A stretch of 64,000 bases of DNA, from NCBI GenBank assembly GCA_028671895.1, contig CM053810.1, positions 27,197,501 through 27,261,500 of the forward strand, in the 5' to 3' direction. A program made the position numbers and the translations under genes. Below, one piece after another: positions 10,118 to 20,527 of this stretch. The notes under the pieces are model-generated. The model was not told the origin of the DNA. It did not search any database and saw only the letters and a list, made by a program, of their open reading frames with translations. This DNA comes from Oenanthe sinensis. Taxonomy: Eukaryota; Streptophyta; Magnoliopsida; Apiales; Apiaceae. Within the stretch, counting starts at the first letter, position 1. Each line of letters opens with the position of its first letter.

Positions 10118-13100
10118 CTATACTGAAAACAAGTGAGGGTGCTTTTCTATCATGGCACTTTCTAGCTCCCATGTTGATTCTTCGGTATTCTGATTCCTCC
10201 ACAAGACTCTTACTAGCTTTACCACTTTATTTCTGAGCATCTGCTCCTTTCGGTCCAGTATCTCTACCGGCTGTTCCACATAGGTCAGATCTGGTTGTAG
10301 GTTGACTTGCTCATATTCGATGATATGCCTGGCATCTACATTATACTTCCTTAGGATAGACACATGGAACACATTGTGGACTTGCTGCAAATTTGGGGGC
10401 AGGGCCAACTCGTAGGCTACTTTCCCAATACGTTTTAAGATTTCAAATGGTCCAATGAATCTTGGACTTAACTTTCCTTTCTTTCCAAACCTCATTAATC
10501 CTTTCCATGGGGAAACTTTTAGAAGTACTGAGTCTCCCACTTCGTATTCTCTATCTTTCCTGGTCTGATCGGCATACTTCTTTTGTCGGTCTTGTGCTGC
10601 TATCAATCGGTTCCGGATGAGCTTTATTGCTTCTCTTGTTTTCTGGACCAATTCGGGTCCCAATATCTTCCGCTCTCCTACTTCCTCCCAACACAATGGG
10701 GAGCGACACTTCCTTCCATATAGGGCTTCATATGGGGGAATACCTATACTGGCATGGTAGCTGTTGTTGTAGGCAAACTCGATTAAAGGTAAGTGATCAT
10801 TCCAGCTTCCTTTAAAATCTATTACACACACCCTTAACATATCTTCTAGTGTCTGAATGGTTCGCTCGCTCTGCCCATCCGTTTGGGGATGATAAGCCGT
10901 GCTCATGCTTAGCTTAGTCCCCGCACATTCTTGAAAACTTCTCCAAAACCTGGAGTTGAACCTCGGATCTCGGTCCGATACTATGGACACGGGAACTCCA
11001 TGTCGCACTACAATTTCCTTGATATAGATCTCTACTAATCGGTCAACTGTATACCTTTCATTAATTGGAAGAAAATGAGCTGACTTGGTTAGGCGATCTA
11101 CGATCACCCATATCGCATCGTGGTTGGTGCTCGTTCTCGGCAAACCTACTACAAAGTCCATTGCTATTTGTTCCCATTTCCACTCGGGAATTTCCAGGGG
11201 CTGTAGAAGACCACTAGGCCTCTGGTGTTCTGCTTTCACTCTTTGACATGTCAAACATTTGCTTACCCATTCTACTACGTCCTTTTTCAGGTTCGGCCAC
11301 CAATAAAACTCCTTCAAATCCCTATACATCTTGGTGCCACCTGGGTGAATTGCATACCTCGAATTGTGTCCTTCATGCAAAAACTCATCCTTCAATTCTT
11401 GCACGTTTGGAATCCAGATTCGGGAGGCATATCTCATTACCCCCTTACTGTCCTTTACACACTTCATTTCTTCTCCAGTCAGGGATTCCCATTCGTCTGT
11501 TAGTTTCTTTTCTTGGCATAACTTGATCTTTTCTATCAGTGGGGGTTGCATACTGATCTCAAATAATCCTTCTGTGCCTTTACTGACAACCTTTACCTCG
11601 ATTTCCATCTTTTCAAATTCGTTGATTAGCTTCTCCGAAGAGATTATCATCTTAAGTCTTTCCTTCCTACTAAGGGCATCGACCACCACATTGGCCTTCC
11701 CTGTGTGATAGAGAATTTCGCAGTCATAATCTTTAATCAATTCTAGCCACCTCCTTTGCCTCATGTTCAATTCTTTTTGTGTGAAGATATACTTCAGGCT
11801 CTTATGGTCTGTAAAGATTTCGCATTTCTCGCCATACAAGTAGTGTCTCCAAATTTTCAATGCGAAGACTATTGCGGCTAGCTCCAAGTCATGAGTGGGA
11901 TACCTTATTTCATATTCCTTCAGTTGTTGTGATGCATAAGCAATCACCTTGCCGTGCTGCATAAGCACGCATCCTAGTCCCTTATGCGAGGCATCGCTGT
12001 AGATTACGAAACCTCCTTTTCCGCCAGGTAGTGATAATACTGGGGCTGTTATCAACCTCTTCTTTAATTCTTGAAAGCTTTCCTCACATTTCTCTGTCCA
12101 GTTAAACTTTTCCGTCTTTCGAGTAAGCCGAGTTAGTGGGGCGGCTATCTTGGCAAAATCTTGTACGAACCTCCGGTAATATCCTGTCAATCCCACAAAA
12201 CTCCTTACTTCGGTAGGTGTGGTAGGTCTTTCCCAATTGGAAACGGCTTCTATTTTGGCTGGGTCGACTAGTTCCTTCATTTCTATTGGGGCTAAACGAT
12301 ACGGGGCCTTTGAAACTGGCGCCGTTCCTGGGGCTAGTTCGATTGCAAATTCTATTTCCCGGTCGGGTGGTAGTCCTGGAAGATCCTCGGGGAATACATC
12401 CTCGAATTCGGCCACCACTCGAAGGTCTCTAAGTTTAGGCATCTCCTTACTCGTATCTACCACGTGGGCTAGGTAAGCCTCACACCCTTTTCGTAACAAT
12501 CTCTTAGTCTGGGCCATGTTTAAAAACTTTCGGACCTGTCGTTGTCCCTTGAACACGACCTCCTTTCCTCCCAGTACTTTTAATCTGATCTTCTTCTTTT
12601 CACAGTCGATCTGCGCACCGTTGCTCGACAACCAGTCCATTCCCAGAATGACATCGAACTCTCCCAGTTGAAAAGGGATTAAGTCTACTACAAAAGTTTG
12701 CCCAACTATCTCTAATTTACAATTTGGGTGAACTTGACTAACTGGAACTACTTCCCGGTTAGCTATCTCTACTTGCAAAAATTCTTTCAAAGGTTCCGCT
12801 TTAAGTTTTAACTTGCATGCCAATTCTTTAGACACAAATGACCTAGTAGCTCCAGAATCAAATAAAACATTTACGCTGACAGTATTAAGGAGAAGGGTAC
12901 CTGCTATAACATCCGCGTCTCGCACGGCATTCTTCACTGTCATATTAAAGGTCCTTGCTATTGGGGGCCTGTTGGAAGTTGTCCCGCTTATCCTGGACAT
13001 TGTAGGTGCTGGTGTCTTGCAGTCCTTTTTCATGTGCCCCGTCATTCCACACTGGAAGCACTTCAACCCACTCTGGGGACAGTTACTAGCATAGTGACCT

Positions 13101-13297
13101 GCTCGCCCACATTTGAAACAATCTGTTGACCCCTTGAGACAGGTGCCAAGGTGCTTCCTTCCACAGTTCTTACATTCTGGTGGCGGTGGTCGGGGTTGGC
13201 TGAAATGAGATGCCCCGGCGGGTCGGTTACTCTGGACCGCACTGCCGCTCCCAAAATTTCTGAACCCTGTACTCCTTGCTGGTTGTGAAACCGTTCC
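10118..13297 (-). CDS. Gypsy pol polyprotein of G: protease, RNase H, integrase, chromodomain; RT core deleted
   Basis: Residues are counted from 13066, in frame with gag. Two zinc knuckles come first, one upstream of 13066 and one as CFQCGMTGHMKKDC. A protease with FDSGAT follows at about residue 70. A linker, PEDLPGLPPDR, normally leads into RT, but the text jumps in frame at about residue 266 (near 12268) from EMKEL to VDPAKIEAV. The whole RT palm with its catalytic Asp pair is therefore missing. RNase H (about 350-480; YSDAS, HDLELAAIV, DALSR) follows. Then integrase with an HHCC zinc finger and Asp/Asp/Glu triad (MDFVVGLP, SDRDPRF, DGQSERT). The end is a GPF motif (SPRFIGPF) and a chromodomain-type tail (PVEILDRKE to ESTWELES). 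Apart from the deletion the frame is open to 10118. It could not reverse transcribe by itself and would need RT in trans. Confidence 0.88.
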   Translation of the reverse strand, partial: GTVSQPARSTGFRNFGSGSAVQSNRPAGASHFSQPRPPPPECKNCGRKHLGTCLKGSTDCFKCGRAGHYASNCPQSGLKCFQCGMTGHMKKDCKTPAPTMSRISGTTSNRPPIARTFNMTVKNAVRDADVIAGTLLLNTVSVNVLFDSGATRSFVSKELACKLKLKAEPLKEFLQVEIANREVVPVSQVHPNCKLEIVGQTFVVDLIPFQLGEFDVILGMDWLSSNGAQIDCEKKKIRLKVLGGKEVVFKGQRQVRKFLNMAQTKRLLRKGCEAYLAHVVDTSKEMPKLRDLRVVAEFEDVFPEDLPGLPPDREIEFAIELAPGTAPVSKAPYRLAPIEMKELVDPAKIEAVSNWERPTTPTEVRSFVGLTGYYRRFVQDFAKIAAPLTRLTRKTEKFNWTEKCEESFQELKKRLITAPVLSLPGGKGGFVIYSDASHKGLGCVLMQHGKVIAYASQQLKEYEIRYPTHDLELAAIVFALKIWRHYLYGEKCEIFTDHKSLKYIFTQKELNMRQRRWLELIKDYDCEILYHTGKANVVVDALSRKERLKMIISSEKLINEFEKMEIEVKVVSKGTEGLFEISMQPPLIEKIKLCQEKKLTDEWESLTGEEMKCVKDSKGVMRYASRIWIPNVQELKDEFLHEGHNSRYAIHPGGTKMYRDLKEFYWWPNLKKDVVEWVSKCLTCQRVKAEHQRPSGLLQPLEIPEWKWEQIAMDFVVGLPRTSTNHDAIWVIVDRLTKSAHFLPINERYTVDRLVEIYIKEIVVRHGVPVSIVSDRDPRFNSRFWRSFQECAGTKLSMSTAYHPQTDGQSERTIQTLEDMLRVCVIDFKGSWNDHLPLIEFAYNNSYHASIGIPPYEALYGRKCRSPLCWEEVGERKILGPELVQKTREAIKLIRNRLIAAQDRQKKYADQTRKDREYEVGDSVLLKVSPWKGLMRFGKKGKLSPRFIGPFEILKRIGKVAYELALPPNLQQVHNVFHVSILRKYNVDARHIIEYEQVNLQPDLTYVEQPVEILDRKEQMLRNKVVKLVRVLWRNQNTEESTWELESAMIEKHPHLFSV

Positions 13298-14194
13298 TCA
13301 GTTGACTTTGCTTGGAAAACCTCCGCTCACGGAACTTCCTCCGCGGCCTTCGAACTTCCTCTTTTTCATTTCCTTGTTCTTAGATATCTGTTCACTTCCT
13401 GCTTCCACTATCGAGGCTTTCTGTACTAGTGTGGCATAATCAGTAATCTCGAATACTGCCACCCTATTCTGAATCCATTGCTTCAGCCCTTGTTGAAACC
13501 TTCTAGCTCGCTTAGCTTCTGTGTTCACGAAGTCTGGCACAAACCTTGACAGTTCTGTAAACTTGGCTTCATACTCTGCCACTGTCAAGTTTTCTTGTTT
13601 CAGCTCTAAAAACTTTAGCTCCATCTGAGTTTCCATGAACCCAGGGAAATACTTTTCCAAGAATAGCTCACTGAATCTTGTCCAAGTGATGACAGCATCT
13701 GCTTCCAAATTTTTCTTGGCTTCCCACCAAAAATTAGCCTCTCCCTTGAGGAGATAAGTGGCAAAGATAGTCTTGTGGGCCTCCTCAGTGCCCATTATCT
13801 CGAATGTTTTCTCCATTTCCTTGAGCCAGGCCCTTGCCTCAACTGGGTTTGTCGTTCCTTGGAACTCTGGTGGTTTTAGGGACTTAAAAGCTTTAAAAGC
13901 ACTTGCCACTGATTGACTGGGATGTGGGGGTTGGTGATTCAGATTCTGCCTGAGTAACCTTACAAACTGCTCCATCTGACCCTCCTCTCGCTCTTCTTCT
14001 TCCTGGGTATCCTCGTATTCCTCTTCTTCATAATCTTGGTCATCTAATTCATTGTTATCCATATCATTTTCCTCTTCCTCGGGAGGGTTTTGATTTTCCT
14101 CCTCTTGGTTATTGCTAATCTGATCCACAGATTCAGCTGGATGTGCTCTTGTTCCCACACGTCTGGGAGGCATTGTTCTGGCATTTAATAACAA
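13298..14194 (-). CDS. Gypsy gag of G
   Basis: 298 codons. The N-terminus is very acidic (runs of Glu/Asp, about residues 25-75). A Retrotrans_gag capsid domain follows, with FQGTTNPVEARAWL, FWWEAK, LFLEKYFP and LTVAEYEAKF motifs, and then a basic linker. A single TGA at 13298-13300 ends it, but the same frame continues with the Cys-rich zinc-knuckle region into pol (14194 and 13066 are a multiple of three apart). The original gag-pol was therefore one frame. The stop may be a disabling mutation or may now separate gag from pol. Gag forms the virus-like particle and binds RNA. Confidence 0.85.
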   Translation of the reverse strand: MLLNARTMPPRRVGTRAHPAESVDQISNNQEEENQNPPEEEENDMDNNELDDQDYEEEEYEDTQEEEEREEGQMEQFVRLLRQNLNHQPPHPSQSVASAFKAFKSLKPPEFQGTTNPVEARAWLKEMEKTFEIMGTEEAHKTIFATYLLKGEANFWWEAKKNLEADAVITWTRFSELFLEKYFPGFMETQMELKFLELKQENLTVAEYEAKFTELSRFVPDFVNTEAKRARRFQQGLKQWIQNRVAVFEITDYATLVQKASIVEAGSEQISKNKEMKKRKFEGRGGSSVSGGFPSKVN

Positions 14195-14551
14195 AATTCT
14201 AGTCAGAATAACTTAGACCATCCTTCTTAGTAACCATTACTCATCACTATAGGTCTCATAATCCTGCTCAGCATACCAACCAGTTTGCAATAATATTTGA
14301 CAATAAAGTATATGAGACAATTAGATATGCGGAACTGAAATAAAAGGGAAATATATACACCAACGGCGACCTTTGGTCGCAACCACTGAAGGTTATAGTC
14401 AATTACAAGAAACACAAGTCTGAACTAAACATAACATAGATAATCAAATGCCTAACAAGTGGCCAGAAACAACGACACTACTGCATCACCGAATCCTCAA
14501 AATGCTAGTGCCACAGGCATCTTCACTAAAAGTCATTAGCCTCCGATCAGG
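14195..14551 (-). other. Spacer between leader ORF and gag in G
   Basis: Untranslated leader. Short ORFs on either strand resemble nothing I recognise. Confidence 0.4.
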
Positions 14552-15217
14552 CTACCCTGTTGGGTGGTTCAAGTCCTGGACCTGCATCATAGCATCGGCC
14601 CAAATAGCATCTGCCTCTCGCAGGCTCACTGTCCCATCTCCCCTGGTAGGTAGGCTCCGCATACGAACACGTGCCCTCAGCTCAATCCTGGTAACCGCTG
14701 TCCTCATCTGCTGGGGGGTGGTCGGCATCATGCCTCCCTGCTGAGCAACCCTAAGCTCGCGCTCAGCGGCCAACTGGCGCCTCAGCTCGTCAACGCGGCC
14801 ATCAGCCAAAGCAATCTCTGCAGTAAGCTGACCTATCATGTACTCATGGATGACTGTTGGTACCCCTAAGAATGGGGGAGGAGGAGTGTCTGGGTCTGCT
14901 AGCATGTCCGTAGAAGGCTCGGCTCTGTCAGGTGTAAGCTCCTCGTACTCGTCCTCTGAACTAAGAGGGCTAAGTGGAGGCATAGGTGGTGTAGGAGATC
15001 TCACAACTGGAAGCGGGTACATCTCGATGTCCCTCCAAACAACATCATCATCCATAGGGTCCCCCTTTGCCTCAGTGGGTGGGGTAGGGAACACATAATC
15101 TGCATCCTGTGGTCCCTCACTCGGGTCCTCCATCGGTTTCTCCTCTGGATCCTCCTCTGGATCCTCCTCTGGATCCTCCTCTGGGATAGCTACAAGGTCA
15201 CCTACTAAGCCTAACAA
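14552..15217 (-). CDS. Acidic/proline-rich leader ORF upstream of gag in G
   Basis: 221 codons in the 5' leader, between the primer site and gag. The N-terminus has tandem EEDP repeats (DNA near 15138-15182 repeats CCTCCTCTGGAT). A Pro-rich section (SPTPPMPPLSPL) follows, then a short predicted coiled coil (about residues 130-165; DELRRQLAAEREL). I know no function. Extra ORFs before gag are known in Tat/Ogre Gypsy elements but are unusual in chromoviruses. It could be a decayed or chance ORF, although its length and sustained composition argue for coding. Confidence 0.5.
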   Translation of the reverse strand: MLGLVGDLVAIPEEDPEEDPEEDPEEKPMEDPSEGPQDADYVFPTPPTEAKGDPMDDDVVWRDIEMYPLPVVRSPTPPMPPLSPLSSEDEYEELTPDRAEPSTDMLADPDTPPPPFLGVPTVIHEYMIGQLTAEIALADGRVDELRRQLAAERELRVAQQGGMMPTTPQQMRTAVTRIELRARVRMRSLPTRGDGTVSLREADAIWADAMMQVQDLNHPTG

Positions 15218-15440
15218 TGCTGCATCATGCTGCTCCTCAAAATCCTCTCCCGCTCTGGCATCAGGTACCTATATGTGTATACCAAAAACGACGTTACTAA
15301 CTGGGGTTGAAAGTTCCCTTACGGGTTTTAATGTCAGCGCTACATCCAATAGCCCGACGACGACTCGATAAGAGTTTCTTATTATTATTATAAGATTTAT
15401 TGTTCTTAACTTCCTATCGTTCTGAGAGTTATAATCCTAC

Positions 15441-15452
15441 GCTCTGATACCA
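15441..15452 (-). promoter_or_regulatory. Primer-binding site of G
   Basis: On the minus strand TGGTATCAGAGC, complementary to the 3' end of initiator Met tRNA, lies 4 bases inside the 5' LTR end (15457). This site shows that the 5' LTR extends to 15457 and is nearly 4 kb long. Confidence 0.88.
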
Positions 15453-15456
15453 TCTC

Positions 15457-18400
15457 TGTGGCGCCCCCAGATCCGGGGTCGGAGACCTGGGCCGTCACGG
15501 CTCCCGTTCTTCCTTTTATTAACACATTTATCTTAATCTTTAATGCTAGCACTTCACCTGCAGTGACCCCACAGTTCATATACACACACACACTACTGAT
15601 TATAGTCTCAGAACGAATACATACTTCATACATAAATCCATCAGAGTAAATATTACAGTCCAAAAGTAAGTTCTTGTCTTATGAAAACGATACGGTTTCT
15701 ACTTGAAACAGTACTGAATTCTACTACCTGTTCTTGTTAAATAATTTACATAAGTCATATTTATAGATAAGGCGTACCATCAACAACTGTACCCCTATCC
15801 TACTTCTACTCCGACTTCCTACCTGGGGTAGGTTGGCGAAGATCCTACGGAATGCGCGGGCGTTTCCCACGCGCTTCCTGGGGGTGCGGCGCATCCGCGG
15901 CATCCTGCTGTCCTGTTGTGTTGTGATATATAAAGAAAGCAAGGGTGAGCAATACAGCTCAGCAATAAATAATATACTTTCTGAAAACATGCTGTGAAAC
16001 TGTAAGCTTTCTTCTTTATCAAGTATATACTGGAAAACATGCTGTGAGTTATTTGTAAAAGCATTATGAACAAATAACTGAAGTTAAATAACTTTCGTCA
16101 AAACATTAAGAGTAAGCTGAATCTTTCAGAACGTTTTATTGCTAAACAACACCATCGGTAACTCAGCTCCTAGGCTTTTGTTACGGTGCGTAGCACAATT
16201 CCAATTAGAAGAAGGGACTGTAACTGGAGCATCTCCACGCCCGCTACCGTTGTATACGATGATCAGTCGCAACATGCGGCAGCCTTCATCAGCATCCTAT
16301 GAAAGCCTTCCGTTTCTCTACATGTAGAAGGGGGAGCCCCGGTACTCGCTACCGTTAATGGGTAGTCACCCTAGACCGCATACGGGTCAAAGTGCTGGAC
16401 CGTGCGTCACTCGGCCTCTTACGCTAACTCCAAGTCCACTGAATTAATCTATAAGTCTGAAACTGGAATATTAATCCAAGCTCCCCAAGTATATAATACT
16501 TGTTAATAGATTCGTCTATCTAACCGGGAACTGGAAGTTAATCCTAGCTCCCCAAGTATAGTACTTGTTGATAGACCCTCATAGCTGTCAGATTAAGTGA
16601 TGCAGTCGCCTTACCACACAGATAAGTTGACCTTCATCATATAATCTCCTTTCTCAAGGACTGAATTCATTTTGAAAATCATGACTCGGGAGTTTGTCGA
16701 AAAACTTCACTGCTTTTGATAAGTTGAAAACTCTTACTACTGTGGAAACTTGTTCCAAAACTTGACTGCTTTTGAGAAGTAAATAATCATTCACTTCCTA
16801 AACTGAGTTCCTTATTTTTGATAAGTCTGAACATATTTTATTCTTATTAAAAGAATAAAATAAATAATTAAATTAAATATTAGGGAGCTCCTACTATTTT
16901 TAAATCATTTTCGGAAGGTCGGAAAGTATTTAAAATAATTATCGAAAGCTTCGAATAATTATTAAAGACCTAAAATAATTCGAAAATGAATTATTAATAA
17001 TTAATAAATATTTAAATAATATTTATTAATTAAAAATTAATAAATAATTAATTAATATTTATTAATTAAATTAATAAATAAATAATTAATATTTATTAAT
17101 TAAAATTAATAAATGATTCTCAATAAATGAATTTTCAAAATAATATTCATTAATTAAATAAATATTAAAATAATATTTATTATCTCCTTTTTATTCTTTT
17201 ATTTAAAGAATATCCAGAATATAAATATCAAAATATTTATATCGCCTTTTCAAAATAATCTGTCTCCGGCTTCTTCCGGATTATGACAGTACTTTATCAT
17301 TACATGCCGACTCCTGGTCTACGTTTAAAAATACATAACCGCTCTATGCTTAGAGCCTTTACTTTTACCGACTTATATCTATAATACATATAGCATATAG
17401 TCGCAATGTTTGGGAAATATGTAAATATACATATCAATTCATGCTTTTCAACATACAGTTATATCACAACAACAACAGTCTTTCGACAAAACATTAGTAC
17501 ATTAAGTACGAGTTTTGAAAACTTGCCTGGGGTCCTGGGGTTCGTCGAGGTGCGGGGGTTTGACGGACGATCTATACAAATCAAATAGAACGTGTCGTTA
17601 GTTATTGGTTATCTTAACCATTAACGCTACGCACGCACGAACCATAAGCTTGACATAGGTTAGACCTCTCATTATAGAGTTACTTAACCTTTAGGACATA
17701 TGTTAATCACTTAAGTCAATTCATGGGTCAATGACATCTTCATACTTGTCACTTTGCATAGGCACTTATGTTCCTTTTCTCATTCATCCTCCTTTAAGGG
17801 TTGTCCAGGAATCAGTCCGGCTTTAACAATTTTATAAAATCTAAAATTTCTCCTTTGGTTATGAAATTTTGCAGAGGTCTTGCCTACTGTCCCAACTATG
17901 TTCCCTTAAAATTTCATGAGTTTTGGTGACCTTTAAGTGGTCCATTTATATTTTACAAAAGTGTTTCCCGAAACAGTTTAGTAGTTTTAGTTGCTTTCAC
18001 TAAAATTGACTTATCTCCTAAACCGTATATCGGAATAACATGATTCAAGCGTCAAAACGATGTATGAAACAAGGCCTAACCTACTATGGTTTTGGGGCCA
18101 GTAGCTTGACATTACGATTTTCACAGTTTAAAAGAGTGTTTACGAAAATCAAGCATTACGACGGCTATAAACGCAACGTTTTCCGGATTCAACCAATGTG
18201 AATCCATTCCAACCAACACTCATCCTTACTCTTTACATCATGACTACAACAATAAGCTACTCATTTCACCATTACACTACTAACATCAATACAAGAACTC
18301 AACCAAAAGCTTAACATCCACATATCTTTACCATACTTAGCTTAAGACTTCAACCACTAGCACTTCCATGGCATCATACTCACACAAAGCACAAGGGTTA

Positions 18401-19406
18401 GAGGTTGTCCATACCTTCACAAACCTTCAACAACAACTAGATGGTGCTTAGAGTCCTTATAGAAGCTTGATCTACCTTTGTTATGAACTAAACATCAAGA
18501 AACAAGCTTTAAAAATTTTTGAGTTTACTATTCACACTATTCATTATCATCTTTGATGAATTTTTAGAAAATGCTAGACATGGAGAATGGACTTGGGATT
18601 TTTATCATACCTTATCTATGAAATGTAGAAGCTATGGTTAAAAGATGGAGATTTATGGAGCAAGGAAGCTTGGACTTTGATTTTGAATTCTCCTCTTTTT
18701 TTTCAAAACTGCCGAATGGAGCTTGGTGGGGGAAGAGAGAAAATTTGCTGCTGTGCTACTTGCTTTGTTGGCTGATTTGTGATATTTTAGTGGGAATAAA
18801 ATCAACAAAAAGAGTTTAATGATTACTTGGTTGAATTAGGACAAGTTAATAAAGCTACTTTATGGATATTTCCCCTAAATTAGGGAACTTGGTTTCCTAA
18901 TCTAGTTAAGTACTTGGTTACTCTTGCTAATTCTAGTTACTTGGCTAGTTCCCTTGCTTGACTTAGTTACTTGATCTCATCCATGCAAGTACTTGCTTGC
19001 ATGGCTTGCATGGCTTGCTTTGTGGTGCATTTTACTTACTCTTAATCCTTTATAAAAACATGATTAGTGATAACACTTCTTATTCCCATATTTGTAATGT
19101 GAACATTTACTAGTCACACTACCTTAACATAATTTAGGATATAATTTCTTTGAATTATAATCCCTTAGGTCGAAACCTACTCCTTTAATCCTTAATATCT
19201 CATAAATTACAAAACACTTAGTAAACGACAAAATCCTCGGATTCTAATGACGTTTACATACACTTATTTACTTAGTATCATCGTAATATAATTCCGGATT
19301 TATAATCCTACACCTTCTATATAGTGTAGGCTAACATGGTTTTCGTAAAACTGAAAAGTTACTATTCATTCATAGTTCAGAATTTACAAAAGTTCGGGCT
19401 CTTACA
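15457..19406 (-). repeat. 5' LTR of G (about 3.95 kb)
   Basis: Minus-strand termini are TGTAAGAGCC (19406) and GGCGCCACA (15457). 16978-19406 matches the truncated 3' LTR. 15457-16977 exists only in this copy and should hold R and U5. A TATA-like TTTATATATC on the minus strand near 15930-15940 is a candidate promoter, giving a start near 15900. Short ORFs inside show no family resemblance. A very long LTR with a chromodomain pol fits the Tekay group. Confidence 0.85.
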
Positions 19407-20513
19407 AGGCATGTTATTCAAAACAGTAGGTGACTTAACAGATTCTACTTCAATTTTATCAGCACATTTGAAGTTTTCAGTAGAATGAAATTTGTTGTTA
19501 CTATCCTTACTGTTTATAAACGTGTTTGGTCTATTCATTTTATTCTTTAAGTCTTTTGCACCTATACCAAGATTGGGCGACTTAGAAGTTCCCTCATCTT
19601 TCACTGGTGTCTCCGATGCACTCTTCTCTTTCTGGACATTAACTCTTTTTATGTCCTTAACTTGTTCTCCTCTCTTCTTCTCTTCCTCGAGATCCTCTAA
19701 CTGCATTTCATATGCAATCACTTTCACTAGTCCCTTTCTTCTCTTCATTTCCCTTGACCATCAAAGCCACAGTCTTGTCTTTTCTTTGAATCTTCTCAAT
19801 CTCTTCATCTTGTTGTATTTCCAACTCATATGTTTTTAGAATACCATAAAGCTTCGCAAGAGTGTAATCTTTAAAGTCCTGAGATTGTCTAATAAAAAAA
19901 GTCATTAGTTTCCATTCTTTTGGAAGAGATCTAAGAAATTTCAAATTTGTATCCTCAGTTACATAAACCCTACCATATAGCTTTAATCCATTTAACAACT
20001 TTTAGAATCTGTTATAGGTGTCATTGATGGCTTCACTGCTTTTGAAATGAAAAGATTCATACTTTTGAATCATGAGTTGCATCTTATTTTTCCTAACTTG
20101 CTCAGTTCCTTCACAAAGAGTTTGAAGTGTATCCCATACTTCTTTTGCAGTAGTACATTTGATTATTAAACATGTCTTTGTCTAGACCATTGAACAGTAT
20201 ATTCATGACCTTTTTATCCTTGAGCACTTCATTTTCATCTTCTTCAGTAAACTCAGTGGTGAGATTTGCAATGTCTTTATCAAAAGCGGGAGTTCCATCT
20301 GGGTTCACACCTGTGACTAATTTCATAGGAACATGAGTACCTTTCTCTATGCAGTTAACATAGGAAGGGTCAAGAGAAAGTAGATGCATGTGCATTTTTA
20401 CTTTCCATGCAAAGTATTCATCCTTTTCCAACACTAAAATTTTTACACCTGAATTTTTTTAGCACATATTGACTTGTTCTTGATCTTACACTTTCTGTAT
20501 GTTGAAAGCCTCG
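19407..20513 (-). pseudogene. Copia gag of element Y, interrupted by G
   Basis: Three minus-strand pieces, in order 20434-20111, 19998-19708 and 19748-19407, resemble gag of A. The N-terminal piece contains YFAWKVKMHMHLLSLDP and the middle piece LAKLYGILKTYELE. The C-terminal piece contains LEDLEEEKKRGEQVKDI and HSTENFK, close to A's LEDLKEEEKEQ and HATENFK. Frames are broken and the CCHC knuckle is not recognisable. The text stops at NNMPC, where G's LTR begins at 19406. The rest of Y (pol and 3' LTR) is not on the other side of G, which instead shows ORF3 of element X. Confidence 0.75.
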
Positions 20514-20525
20514 GCTTTGATACCA
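20514..20525 (-). promoter_or_regulatory. Primer-binding site of element Y
   Basis: On the minus strand TGGTATCAAAGC, one base off the usual initiator-Met site used by A and G, two bases inside the LTR. Confidence 0.75.
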
Positions 20526-20527
20526 AT

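Larger units (their letters stand above)
7637..19406 (-). mobile_element. Ty3/Gypsy chromodomain element G (Tekay-like), RT-deleted
   Basis: On the minus strand the order is 5' LTR (19406-15457), primer site, acidic leader ORF, gag, pol with chromodomain, polypurine tract and a truncated 3' LTR (10082-7637). TGTAAGAGCCC at both LTR starts and the C-terminal chromodomain fit the Tekay/Del chromovirus group. About 2.4 kb can be compared between the LTRs. They differ at a small number of positions (by eye around 1%), so insertion was fairly recent. No target duplication can be checked because the left end is deleted. Confidence 0.85.

Noticed and set aside
11225..11708. Overlapping plus-strand ORFs of about 92-114 codons
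   Set aside because: Antisense shadows of the integrase and RNase H region of G's pol.
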